A stretch of 50,951 bases of DNA, taken from positions 1 through 50,951 of the forward strand of contig NZ_ASZC01000026.1 of NCBI RefSeq assembly GCF_000468095.1, written 5' to 3'. Under the pieces are notes generated by a model that saw nothing but the letters and a program-made list of their open reading frames with translations, was not told the DNA's origin and ran no database searches. Position numbers and translations under genes: made by a program. Each line of letters begins with the position of its first letter. Position 1 is the first letter of the stretch. This document shows, one piece after another, positions 32,530 to 41,011 of the stretch. Origin of the DNA: Pantoea sp. AS-PWVM4. GTDB lineage: Bacteria; Pseudomonadota; Gammaproteobacteria; Enterobacterales; Enterobacteriaceae.

Positions 32530-34974
32530 TTATGCCGCTTCACTGGCGCGGGTGGGCGCTTTGCTTTGCGGTTTGGGTACCGCCAGCGCTTCCGGTGCAA
32601 ACTCATCAACGTTGATCGCACGCAAGCGACTGACTTCGGCACGGGTCAGGACCTGGGCTTCTGTCTCATCAATCCAACCCTCTTTCAGGCCACGCTGGGC
32701 CAGTTGATCCAGACGGGTGAAGGAGAGGTTTTTCTTCAGCTGTTTGCAGAGGCGATCGTGAATCACTTCAGCCGCCATCACATCCTGCAACGCTTGTTCC
32801 AGTTGTCCAGCCGGGTTATGCGCGCTCGGTGTCAGATATTGACCACGTCCCAGACGGGTGCGAGTGGCTGACGGCAGTTGCAACAGCTTCGCCAGCTTGT
32901 GGTCGAGCTTATCAGACGGTGCCGGGCAGTGATGCCCACCAGCAAAGATCACCATACGCAGCGCGCCAGCCACCAGGCGATGCGGGAAGTTGCGCAGCAG
33001 GTCATCAATCGCCACTTCGGCCTGATGCAGCGCATCCTGGACTCCCCAGTGCACCAGCGGCAAATCGGCTTCGTTGCGTCCTTCGTCTTCATAGCGTTTC
33101 AGCGTGGCTGACGCCAGATAGAGTTGGCTCAGCACATCGCCGAGACGCGCGGAGATGCGTTCACGGCGTTTCAGGCTGCCGCCCAGCACTGCCATCGAGA
33201 CATCCGACAGCAGGGCAAGGTTGGCGCTCAGACGGTTAATCTGCTGATAATAATGGCGTGTGGCGTCACGGGTTGGGGTGGCGCTGGTACGACCGCCGGT
33301 CAGACCAAGCCACAGGCTACGCACTTTATTGCTGCCGACATGGCCGATATGACTGAACAATGCACGGTCAAACGCGACCAAATCATTTTTCGCCGCCGCA
33401 TTCATCTCTTCCAGCACCCACGGATGGCAACGAATGGCACCCTGGCCGAAGATAATCATGCTACGCGTCAGGATATTGGCGCCTTCGACGGTGATCGCAA
33501 TCGGGGCACCCTGGTATGCGCGGGCAAGGAAGTTGTTCTCGCCGAGCATAATGCCTTTGCCACCGGCGATATCCATCGCATCGATAATCGATTGTTGGCC
33601 GCGATGGGTGCAGTGATATTTGACAATCGCCGACAGCACCGCTGGCTTCTCGCCGAGCATAATGCCGCTGGTGATAAGGGTTGCTGCCGCATCCATCACA
33701 TAGGCGTTACCGGCAATGCGTGCCAGCGGTTCTTCAATCCCTTCCATCTTGCCGATGGAGACTTTGAACTGGCGGCGGATGTGCGCGTAGGCACCGGTCG
33801 CCAGTGCGATGGTTTTCAGGCTGCCAGTGGAGTTGGAGGGCAGGGTGATACCACGACCAACGGACAGGCATTCCACCAGCATACGCCAGCCCTGACCAGC
33901 CATTGCCGGGCCGCCAATAATGTAATCAATCGGCACAAAGATATCTTTGCCGCGCGTCGGACCGTTCTGGAAGGGCACGTTCAGCGGGAAGTGGCGGTTA
34001 CCAATTTCCACGCCTGGGGTGTGGGTCGGGATCAGCGCACAGGTAATCCCCAACTCTTCCGTCTCGCCCAGCAGATGATCCGGGTCGGACAGTTTAAACG
34101 CCAGACCAAGCACGGTGGCGATCGGTGCCAGCGTGATATAGCGTTTGTTCCAGGTAAGGCGCATGCCAAGTACCTGCTTACCCTGCCACTCACCCATGCA
34201 CACCACGCCGGTATCGGGAATGGCACCGGCATCGGAGCCGGCTTCCGGGCTGGTCAGAGCAAAGCATGGGATCTCGTCGCCACGCGCCAGGCGCGGCAGA
34301 TAGTGATCCTTCTGCTCATCGGTGCCGTAATGCTGTAGCAGTTCACCGGGGCCGAGGGAGTTCGGTACGCCAACGGTGATCGCCAGAATGCCTGAGACTC
34401 CAGCCAGTTTTTGCAGTACGCGCGCCTGGGCGTAAGCGGAGAACTCAAGTCCGCCGTATTCTTTTTTTATAATCATGGCGAAGAAGCGATGTTCTTTCAG
34501 ATAGGCCCACAGCTCTGGCGGCAGATCGGCCATTTCGTGGGTGATCTGGAAATCGTTCGCCATGCGACAGGCTTCTTCCACCGGGCCATCCAGGAAGGTT
34601 TGTTCTTCTTCCGTCAATCGCGGCTGCGGATAGTTGTGCAGTTTCTGCCAATCCGGTTTGCCACGAAACAAATCGCCTTCCCACCAGGTGGTGCCCGCAT
34701 CAATCGCTTCTTTTTCCGTACGCGACATCGGCGGCATCACTTTCTGGAAGCTATGTAACATCGGTTTGGAAAACATGCTGCGACGCATCGTCGGCAGGTT
34801 AAACGGCAGCAGGATGATCGCGAGAGGCAGCAGCAACCAGGGTGTCCACAGCCCGCTAAACGCCAGCGCGGCGGTCCACAACAGCAGAATGGCACTGCTC
34901 AGCCGCAGAGAAAGTTGATGATAGAAGAGGGCGCTAATCAATATCAGCGTCGCAACGATTGAGGCAACCAGCAT
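32530..34974 (-). CDS. fadE: Acyl-CoA dehydrogenase FadE
   Basis: An 814-aa protein, the same length as E. coli FadE. It catalyses the first step of fatty-acid beta-oxidation with FAD. Two or more N-terminal hydrophobic segments (residues 1-60) suggest membrane association. The dehydrogenase core (about 120-560) includes CFALTSPEAGSDAGAIPD and the catalytic-region block AYQGAPIAITVEGANILTRS, then a long C-terminal domain. It stands between mtnK and gmhA as in the E. coli backbone (ivy is absent). A FadR site upstream implies repression without long-chain acyl-CoA. Confidence 0.96.
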   Translation of the reverse strand: MLVASIVATLILISALFYHQLSLRLSSAILLLWTAALAFSGLWTPWLLLPLAIILLPFNLPTMRRSMFSKPMLHSFQKVMPPMSRTEKEAIDAGTTWWEGDLFRGKPDWQKLHNYPQPRLTEEEQTFLDGPVEEACRMANDFQITHEMADLPPELWAYLKEHRFFAMIIKKEYGGLEFSAYAQARVLQKLAGVSGILAITVGVPNSLGPGELLQHYGTDEQKDHYLPRLARGDEIPCFALTSPEAGSDAGAIPDTGVVCMGEWQGKQVLGMRLTWNKRYITLAPIATVLGLAFKLSDPDHLLGETEELGITCALIPTHTPGVEIGNRHFPLNVPFQNGPTRGKDIFVPIDYIIGGPAMAGQGWRMLVECLSVGRGITLPSNSTGSLKTIALATGAYAHIRRQFKVSIGKMEGIEEPLARIAGNAYVMDAAATLITSGIMLGEKPAVLSAIVKYHCTHRGQQSIIDAMDIAGGKGIMLGENNFLARAYQGAPIAITVEGANILTRSMIIFGQGAIRCHPWVLEEMNAAAKNDLVAFDRALFSHIGHVGSNKVRSLWLGLTGGRTSATPTRDATRHYYQQINRLSANLALLSDVSMAVLGGSLKRRERISARLGDVLSQLYLASATLKRYEDEGRNEADLPLVHWGVQDALHQAEVAIDDLLRNFPHRLVAGALRMVIFAGGHHCPAPSDKLDHKLAKLLQLPSATRTRLGRGQYLTPSAHNPAGQLEQALQDVMAAEVIHDRLCKQLKKNLSFTRLDQLAQRGLKEGWIDETEAQVLTRAEVSRLRAINVDEFAPEALAVPKPQSKAPTRASEAA

Positions 34975-34996
34975 AATGAACCGCTCCGTAAGTTGT

Positions 34997-35013
34997 AAGA
35001 GGTCTGACCTGTT
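34997..35013 (-). promoter_or_regulatory. FadR operator upstream of fadE
   Basis: AAGAGGTCTGACCTGTT contains the GGTC-N-GACC core and the TGTT end of the FadR consensus. It lies 23 bp before the fadE ATG. Confidence 0.7.
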
Positions 35014-35217
35014 ATGTGTTAAGGTTTAGAGCAGCCGCGAAAATTTATCAATCTGTTTACAACGCAATTACAACCAAACTCACAAAATCATCCTGGCAGA
35101 TTGATCTGACACATAACCCGACGCTTTTTCCCGCCAGACGTCAGGTCTGGATGCTTTGCGCCTTAACGCCATTCCGTTAAACTTGCGGAGTCAATCTTTC
35201 CTCTAAAGGACATCCCT

Positions 35218-35796
35218 ATGTATCAGGACATTATCCGGTCAGAGCTTAATGAAGCCGCCGATACGCTGAATAACTTCCTCAGCAATGAAGCCAATATCCA
35301 CGCGATTCAGCGCGCCGCAGTGATGCTGGCGGATAGCTTCAAAGCGGGCGGCAAAGTTCTCTCCTGCGGTAACGGCGGCTCGCATTGCGATGCCATGCAC
35401 TTCGCTGAAGAACTGACCGGGCGTTACCGTGAAAACCGTCCTGGCTATCCGGCCATCGCTATCTCTGATGTCAGCCACCTGTCGTGCGTCAGCAATGATT
35501 TTGGTTACGATTACGTGTTTTCTCGCTATATCGAAGCGGTGGGCCGTGCGGGGGACGTGCTGCTGGGTATTTCCACCTCTGGCAACTCCGCCAACATCAT
35601 CAAAGCGGTGGAAGCCGCACGCGCGCAGGGCATGAAAGTGATCACCCTGACCGGTAAAGACGGTGGCAAGATGGCAGGAACGGCGGATATCGAAATCCGT
35701 GTGCCGCATTTTGGCTACGCTGACCGCATCCAGGAGATTCACATTAAAGTGATCCATATCCTGATGCTGCTGATTGAAAAAGAGATGGTGAAGTAA
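35218..35796 (+). CDS. gmhA: Sedoheptulose-7-phosphate isomerase
   Basis: A 192-aa SIS-domain isomerase (also lpcA), the E. coli length. It makes D-glycero-D-manno-heptose 7-phosphate, the first step to the lipopolysaccharide core heptose. Markers are SCGNGGSHCDAMHFAEEL, the phosphate-binding GISTSGNSANI and the C-terminal HFGYADRIQEIHIKVIH with catalytic Glu/His. Ribosome site AAAGGA lies 8 bp upstream. An efficient hairpin follows before yafJ. Confidence 0.96.
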   Translation: MYQDIIRSELNEAADTLNNFLSNEANIHAIQRAAVMLADSFKAGGKVLSCGNGGSHCDAMHFAEELTGRYRENRPGYPAIAISDVSHLSCVSNDFGYDYVFSRYIEAVGRAGDVLLGISTSGNSANIIKAVEAARAQGMKVITLTGKDGGKMAGTADIEIRVPHFGYADRIQEIHIKVIHILMLLIEKEMVK

Positions 35797-35807
35797 GTCG
35801 TGGCTTC

Positions 35808-35833
35808 TCCTCCCACGTCAGTGGGAGGATTTT
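35808..35833 (+). terminator. Terminator after gmhA
   Basis: A 9-bp perfect stem (TCCTCCCAC with GTGGGAGGA), GTCA loop and four T. yafJ starts 16 bp later, so it may attenuate rather than block read-through. Confidence 0.75.
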
Positions 35834-35848
35834 ACTAAGGCGGTAGCT

Positions 35849-36616
35849 ATGTGCGAATTGCTCGGGATGAGCGCCAATGTCCCCACGGATATCTGTTTCA
35901 GTTTTACCGGTCTGGTACAGCGTGGCGGCGGAACCGGGCCGCACAAAGATGGCTGGGGCATTACCTTTTACGAAGATAAAGGGTGCCGCACCTTTAAAGA
36001 TCCGCTGCCGAGCTTTAACTCGCCGATTGCCCGTCTGGTACAGGAATACCCGATCAAGTCACATTCGGTGGTGGCCCATATCCGCCAGGCGAATCGTGGC
36101 GAAGTGTCGCTGGAAAACACCCATCCCTTTACTCGCGAGCTGTGGGGCCGTAACTGGACCTATGCGCACAACGGCCAGCTGAAAGGGTATCGTCAGCTTG
36201 ATACCGGCCATTTCCGTCCGGTTGGCGAGACGGACAGTGAAAAAGCGTTTTGCTGGATCCTGCACAAACTCACCACGCGTTATCCGCGTACGCCGGGTAA
36301 CTGGCCTGCGGTGTTCCGTTATATCGCTGAGCTGGCGGCGGAACTGCGGCAGAAAGGGGTGTTTAATATGCTGTTGTCGGACGGACGTTATCTGATGGCG
36401 TTCTGTTCCACCAATCTGTTTTGGATCACCCGCCGTGCGCCCTTTGGTAAAGCGAAGTTGCTTGATCAGGATGTGGAAATTGATTTTCAGCAGCAGACCA
36501 CGCCGCAGGATGTGGTGACGGTGATTGCAACGCAGCCGCTAACGGGAAATGAAACCTGGCACCGGATAGTGCCAGGTGAATGGGTATTATTTTGCCTGGG
36601 AGAGCGCCAGGAATGA
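35849..36616 (+). CDS. yafJ: Class II glutamine amidotransferase YafJ
   Basis: A 255-aa stand-alone glutaminase domain of the GATase-II (Ntn) family. The nucleophile is Cys2 once Met1 is removed (MCELLGMSANVP). Other marks are HIRQANRGEVSLENTHPF, the oxyanion region THNG-like YAHNGQLKG, and SDGRYLMAF. No synthase domain is attached and the acceptor of the ammonia is unknown. It overlaps convergent yafK by 30 bp at the 3' ends. Confidence 0.93.
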   Translation: MCELLGMSANVPTDICFSFTGLVQRGGGTGPHKDGWGITFYEDKGCRTFKDPLPSFNSPIARLVQEYPIKSHSVVAHIRQANRGEVSLENTHPFTRELWGRNWTYAHNGQLKGYRQLDTGHFRPVGETDSEKAFCWILHKLTTRYPRTPGNWPAVFRYIAELAAELRQKGVFNMLLSDGRYLMAFCSTNLFWITRRAPFGKAKLLDQDVEIDFQQQTTPQDVVTVIATQPLTGNETWHRIVPGEWVLFCLGERQE

Positions 36617-37333
36617 TTTTGATGCAGCGTCTGGCGCGGTCATCACCGCCGGACTGCTGTTCACCGCATACTGGCCGGTGGCGGTCACGTTGACCGTCGG
36701 CGGCTGATGGTACTTCTCAAAGTATGCATAGCCCGGCTGCAACTGACGCCAGAAGCTGGCGTAAGTGGAGTAGCGATGACGCTGCATATTGCTGTCGGTC
36801 ATACGGAACGGGAAGATGCTCAGGGCGATCTCTTGCTGGCCGTTACGCAGCGCCGCGTTCACATAGGTATAAATCTCGTCCATGTAGGCGTTGGTCATGG
36901 CATAGCAGCCAATTGACTTACAGTCGCCGTGAATCATCAGATATTTGCCGCTGTAACCATTATCACGGTCAAATTGATTCGGGAAGCCGGTATTGATGGC
37001 GCGATAATAGTGGCTATCCGGTTTTAACTGATTCAGCTTGACGCTATAAAATCCTTCCGGACTTTTAAAATCGCCCTCACGGCGTTTGGGTCCCAAACCG
37101 CCAGAGAAATTACAAATGCGGTAGCTATCCAGCAGACGATATTCATTACCGATCTTGCCGTACAGTTCCAGCGTGCGTTCTTCCTTGAAGATCTGAATAT
37201 AAACCGGCGTGCCAAGTAATTGTTTTTTTAGTTCTTTACTGACCGGAGCCTGTGGGTTAACTGGCTCTGGCGTCATTGCCCAGCTAAGGACCGGCATAAC
37301 AATCATCGCAAGGAATAATGCGATTCTGCCCAT
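36587..37333 (-). CDS. yafK: YkuD-type enzyme YafK (DpaA/LdtF)
   Basis: A 248-aa periplasmic protein with the L,D-transpeptidase (YkuD) fold. The signal peptide runs to about residue 19 (LFLAMIVMPVLSWA). The active site is His135 (MIHGDCKS) and Cys143 (IGCYAMTN). In E. coli this protein detaches Braun lipoprotein from peptidoglycan rather than making cross-links. The start ATG 37333 puts the signal peptide at the N-terminus; in-frame ATGs at 37372 and 37390 are alternatives and have only weak ribosome sites. Confidence 0.9.
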   Translation of the reverse strand: MGRIALFLAMIVMPVLSWAMTPEPVNPQAPVSKELKKQLLGTPVYIQIFKEERTLELYGKIGNEYRLLDSYRICNFSGGLGPKRREGDFKSPEGFYSVKLNQLKPDSHYYRAINTGFPNQFDRDNGYSGKYLMIHGDCKSIGCYAMTNAYMDEIYTYVNAALRNGQQEIALSIFPFRMTDSNMQRHRYSTYASFWRQLQPGYAYFEKYHQPPTVNVTATGQYAVNSSPAVMTAPDAASKSFLALSQAK

Positions 37334-37546
37334 TCTGTGTGTACCTTGAAGTGAAGAAAAACTCTGACGCATAACGTCTCTGTATTGCATTATCGGAAAT
37401 ATCCGCTACCGCAGCGCAACATTAACATTGTCTGGCGTTTAATCAAGCCGGTGGCTGAGAAAATAGCCATTTCTCAATGGGATTACGGCCATAAATTTGT
37501 AAACTTTAATGCTGGCAGCGACAAATATTGCTGATATCTTTCGATG

Positions 37547-37562
37547 CTGTATACTTATCCAG
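37547..37562 (+). promoter_or_regulatory. LexA box upstream of dinB
   Basis: CTGTATACTTATCCAG fits CTGT-N8-ACAG with one mismatch in the second half and closely resembles the E. coli dinB box. It ends 14 bp before the dinB ATG, so LexA would block the promoter. Confidence 0.75.
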
Positions 37563-37576
37563 TATTCGGAGGGGGT

Positions 37577-38632
37577 ATGCGTAAGATCATTCATGTCGAT
37601 ATGGACTGCTTCTTCGCGGCAGTTGAAATGCGCGACGATCCCTCTTTGCGTGATATCCCCATCGCTATTGGTGGCAGCCGGGTACAGCGTGGCGTCATCA
37701 GTACCGCCAACTATCCGGCACGCGAGTATGGCGTCCGTAGCGCGATGCCTACCGCGATGGCGTTAAAGCTCTGCCCACATCTGCGTCTGCTGCCCGGACG
37801 TTTCGAAGCCTACAAAGAAGCCTCGCGCCAGATCCGCACGATCTTTGCCCGGTATACTTCCCTGATTGAGCCGCTTTCGCTGGATGAAGCTTACCTTGAT
37901 GTGACTGACAGTCCACATTGTCAGGGGTCTGCCACTTTGATGGCGCAGGCGATCCGCGCCGACATCTGGCGGGAAACGCAGCTGACTGCGTCAGCAGGTA
38001 TCGCGCCAATTAAGTTTCTCGCCAAAATCGCGTCTGATTTGAACAAGCCCAACGGCCAGTTCGTCATTACGCCGCAGGCGATGCCGGATTTTTTGCTGAC
38101 GCTGCCGCTGAGCAAAATTCCGGGCGTTGGCAAAGTGTCGGCGAAAAAACTGGAGGAGATGGGGCTTCTGACCTGTGGCGATGTGCAGCAAACCGACCTG
38201 GCGCGTCTGCTCAAACGCTTCGGCAAATTTGGCCGGGTGTTGTGGGAGCGCAGCCACGGCGTTGATGAGCGTGGCGTGGTGGTGGAGCGGGAACGCAAAT
38301 CTCTCGGCGTTGAACGCACCCTGATGGAAGATATTCATCGCTGGGAGCAGTGCCTGGAGATTATTGATTATCTGTACGAGGAGCTGGATCGTCGTTTGAC
38401 GCGGATTCGCCCGGATAAACTGATCGCCCGTCAGGGGGTGAAGCTGAAGTTTAATGATTTCCAGCTGACGACCCAGGAGCATATTTGGCCGGTGCTGAAT
38501 AAAGAGGACATGATCGCTGTGGCGCGTAAAACCTGGGACGAACGCCGTGCCGGACGGGGCGTCAGGCTGGTGGGATTACATGTCACGCTGGTGAATCCAC
38601 AGTTGGAACGGCAGTTGTTGCTGGGGTTGTAG
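37577..38632 (+). CDS. dinB: DNA polymerase IV
   Basis: A 351-aa Y-family polymerase, the E. coli length, for translesion synthesis under SOS. The catalytic acids are Asp8 (IIHVDMDCFF) and the Asp-Glu pair in LSLDEAYLDV near residue 103. The helix-hairpin-helix PGVGKVSAKKL follows, and the little-finger domain ends with the beta-clamp-binding type tail QLLLGL. ATG 37577 follows GGAGGGGG. The yafNOP genes of E. coli are absent downstream, replaced by array 2 and an ABC importer. Confidence 0.96.
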   Translation: MRKIIHVDMDCFFAAVEMRDDPSLRDIPIAIGGSRVQRGVISTANYPAREYGVRSAMPTAMALKLCPHLRLLPGRFEAYKEASRQIRTIFARYTSLIEPLSLDEAYLDVTDSPHCQGSATLMAQAIRADIWRETQLTASAGIAPIKFLAKIASDLNKPNGQFVITPQAMPDFLLTLPLSKIPGVGKVSAKKLEEMGLLTCGDVQQTDLARLLKRFGKFGRVLWERSHGVDERGVVVERERKSLGVERTLMEDIHRWEQCLEIIDYLYEELDRRLTRIRPDKLIARQGVKLKFNDFQLTTQEHIWPVLNKEDMIAVARKTWDERRAGRGVRLVGLHVTLVNPQLERQLLLGL

Positions 38633-38649
38633 TGAGGTGCGGGCTGATA

Positions 38650-38908
38650 CCCTCACCCCGGCCCTCTCCCATGAGGGAGAGGGGGATGTGCCACAGGCTC
38701 GATCGGCTCCCATGAGGGAGAGGGGGATGTGCCATAGGCTCGATCGGCTCCCATGAGGGAGAGGGGGATGTGCCACAGGCTCGATCGGCTCCCATGAGGG
38801 AGAGGGAGATGTGCTATATGCTCGATCGGCTCCCATGAGGGAGAGGGAGGTGTGCCATAGGCTCGATCAGTCCCCTCTCCCGCTTGCGGGAGAGGGTTAG
38901 GGTGAGGG
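38650..38908. repeat. Tandem palindromic array 2 (41-bp units, inverted relative to array 1)
   Basis: One partial unit (to 38700), then four 41-bp units (38701-38741, 38742-38782, 38783-38823, 38824-38864). Linkers read GATGTGCC(A/T)... and end in GCTCGATC; the palindrome is CTCCCATGAGGGAG. Caps are CCCTCACCCCGGCCCTCTCC on the left and GAGAGGGTTAGGGTGAGGG on the right. The reverse complement has the same cap-linker-cap order as array 1. It fills the gap between convergent dinB and the sugar-type binding protein gene. Confidence 0.9.
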
Positions 38909-38914
38909 CAAAAA

Positions 38915-39985
38915 TTATTTCTTGCCGTACTTCGCTTCCAGCGTGGCGAACCACGGAGCGACGAAATCGCTGTTTTCGCCCCAGCCCGGAATAATTTTGT
39001 TCAGCGACGCCACATTCACTGCACCTTGCTGGCTGTTCAGCTGCTGCTGCGAAATTGCCGACGCTTTAAACTCGTAGCTGGCAGGGGTGGCTTCACCGGC
39101 GATTTTATTCGCCACCAGGCGCATATTCACCGCACCGATGGTTTTTGGATCAACCGCTACCGTCTGCACCCACGGGCTGTTCTTCTCGTGCATCAGTTGC
39201 AGGTCCTGATTGGAGACATCAATGCTGTAAAGCTTGATCTCGGTACGACCATTCTCCTGCAACGCCTTGTAAGCCCCCTGGCTGAAGGCATCCCACGAAC
39301 CCCAGATGGCATCAATCTTCCCTTTCGGGTACTTGGCCAGAATCGCGCCAATTTTGTTGGCGGTGTCGCCCTGAACGTCAGAAGAAACGGCACCAATCGA
39401 CTCCAGCTGATGAATGCCTGGATTCTCTTTCAGCAGTTTTTCATACACCACCTGGCGGCGATCCATCGCCGGGAAGCCACCGACCCACAGCTTGACGATA
39501 TTCGCTTTGCCGTTGAAATCTTTGATCATCTGGCCGAGTGACTCTTGCGCCAGTGACGCATCATTTTGCGCCGTCACCGTCACACCGTTCACCGGGGTAT
39601 CCACCGGGGTATCGAACACCGACAGTTTAATTCCGGCATCGGCAATACGCTTCACCAGCGCGGTGGAGTAGGGTTCTTTACCGTGAGACAGGATGATGCC
39701 GTCATACTTCTGGCTGATAGCCTGGCTGACGAAATCCTGGAAGCGAGCGTCATCACCGTTGCTCAGAAAGGTGCTGACTTTAAAGCCCAACTGGCGGCCC
39801 TGCTGAATCGCACCGGCGACAAACTGGGTGGTGTTATCGTCAGAACCGAGGTTACGAATAATTGCGATACGCACCGGTCCCTGATGATTAGCGATGGCGG
39901 CAGGCACCGGCACCACGGTGTCGGCAAAGGCGGCGCTGGCATTCAGCAGGCTTACGGCCAGCAGCGAAAGGGTGATTTTTTTCAT
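38915..39985 (-). CDS. Ribose-type ABC importer, periplasmic binding protein
   Basis: A 356-aa type-I (RbsB-like) binding protein with a signal peptide cut near residue 21 (NASAAFA-DT). The family pattern includes RIAIIRNLGSDD, QAISQKYDGIILSHG, VFDTPVDTPVNGV and GKIDAIWGSWDAFSQGAY. It binds a pentose-like or autoinducer-like ligand, and the exact ligand is unknown. It is the last gene of a three-gene operon whose upstream region holds a met-box-like pair, so methylthioribose is a candidate ligand (inference only). Confidence 0.87.
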   Translation of the reverse strand: MKKITLSLLAVSLLNASAAFADTVVPVPAAIANHQGPVRIAIIRNLGSDDNTTQFVAGAIQQGRQLGFKVSTFLSNGDDARFQDFVSQAISQKYDGIILSHGKEPYSTALVKRIADAGIKLSVFDTPVDTPVNGVTVTAQNDASLAQESLGQMIKDFNGKANIVKLWVGGFPAMDRRQVVYEKLLKENPGIHQLESIGAVSSDVQGDTANKIGAILAKYPKGKIDAIWGSWDAFSQGAYKALQENGRTEIKLYSIDVSNQDLQLMHEKNSPWVQTVAVDPKTIGAVNMRLVANKIAGEATPASYEFKASAISQQQLNSQQGAVNVASLNKIIPGWGENSDFVAPWFATLEAKYGKK

Positions 39986-40012
39986 GTTGTTCTCTTTCTC
40001 AAGGGAAGCGCC

Positions 40013-41011
40013 TTAGCGGCGCTGGATATAGGTAATCGCCAGGGCCAGAGCCAGCACCAGGCCTTTAATAATGTCCATCGCGTAGTAAGGCACGGAAAGC
40101 ATCACCAGCCCGTTTTGCAGCACGCCGAGGATCACCGCACCCACCAGGGTGCCGAGCGCGTTAGGTTTGCCGGAACCGGCCAGCGAGAAGCCAATCCACG
40201 CCGCCGCCACCGCATCCATCAGATAGCCGCCACCGGCATTCACCTGTGACGAGCCAATACGCGATGCCAGCAAGATGCCGCCCAGACCTGCCAGCAGTGA
40301 GGCGATCACATAAGCCAGCACACGATAGCGGGTGGTGCGAATGCCGGAGAGACGCGCCGCTTCCGGGTTGCCGCCAAGGGCATACATACGGCGGCCATGT
40401 TTGGTCAGCGACAACGCCAGTTGGGCGACCACGGTCACTACCAGCATAATAATGACGATGGTTGGTACCTGGCCGAGCAGGTTAAAACCTGCCGGAATGG
40501 CCCCTTCCGCCATGTCGCCGTTTGGCATCACCATATTCTCGGTAATTGAGCCGCCAAAGCTGTAGGTCATTGCCACGCCCTGAATCACGAACAGGGTGGC
40601 AAGGGTCGCCAGCATGTCGGGAATGCGCAGCACCACAATCAGGAAGCTGTTAAACAGGCCCACAAGGGTGCACAGCAGCAGGGTGATAATGATCGCCTCG
40701 GTGGTGCCAAAGCCGTACCAGACGAACAGCGAAATCACCAGCGCGTTTGCTAACGACGCGGTGGAGCCAACCGACAAGTCAAAGCCGCCGATGGTCAGCG
40801 AGATTGACACGCCAATCGCAATCACCGTCACAATGGCGATTGAGCGCAGAATGTTGATGATATTGGTGGGTTCAAGGAAGCTGTCTGACGCGAGGCCAAA
40901 GGCAGCGATCAGGATCACCACCGTCAGCAACATGCCCCATTTATAGAGAAAATCAAACAGTTGATGGCGCAGAGAAGGCTGCGGGTTCAGGATTATTTCT
41001 TTGCTGCTCAC
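40013..41011 (-). CDS. Ribose-type ABC importer, permease
   Basis: A 332-aa RbsC-type permease with eight to ten helices. Family marks are the start of the core ALVIAIGVSISLTIGGFDLSVGS-like segment (around residues 60-82), VLRIPDMLATLATLFVIQG, the cytoplasmic GGNPEAARLSGIRTTRYRV and the end LGVLQNGLVML. Its start overlaps the end of the ATPase gene by 4 bp. Translation coupling and order (ATPase, permease, binding protein) show one operon. Confidence 0.9.
   Translation of the reverse strand: MSSKEIILNPQPSLRHQLFDFLYKWGMLLTVVILIAAFGLASDSFLEPTNIINILRSIAIVTVIAIGVSISLTIGGFDLSVGSTASLANALVISLFVWYGFGTTEAIIITLLLCTLVGLFNSFLIVVLRIPDMLATLATLFVIQGVAMTYSFGGSITENMVMPNGDMAEGAIPAGFNLLGQVPTIVIIMLVVTVVAQLALSLTKHGRRMYALGGNPEAARLSGIRTTRYRVLAYVIASLLAGLGGILLASRIGSSQVNAGGGYLMDAVAAAWIGFSLAGSGKPNALGTLVGAVILGVLQNGLVMLSVPYYAMDIIKGLVLALALAITYIQRR

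Noticed and set aside
33124..34338. 404-codon open frame on the plus strand
   Set aside because: Entirely antisense to fadE, with composition (His, Gln, Arg, Thr rich) typical of a shadow frame; fadE is conserved along its whole length.
38650..38908. CRISPR array
   Set aside because: Units repeat over their whole 41 bp and the linkers are near identical, so there are no unique spacers. No cas gene is in the window.
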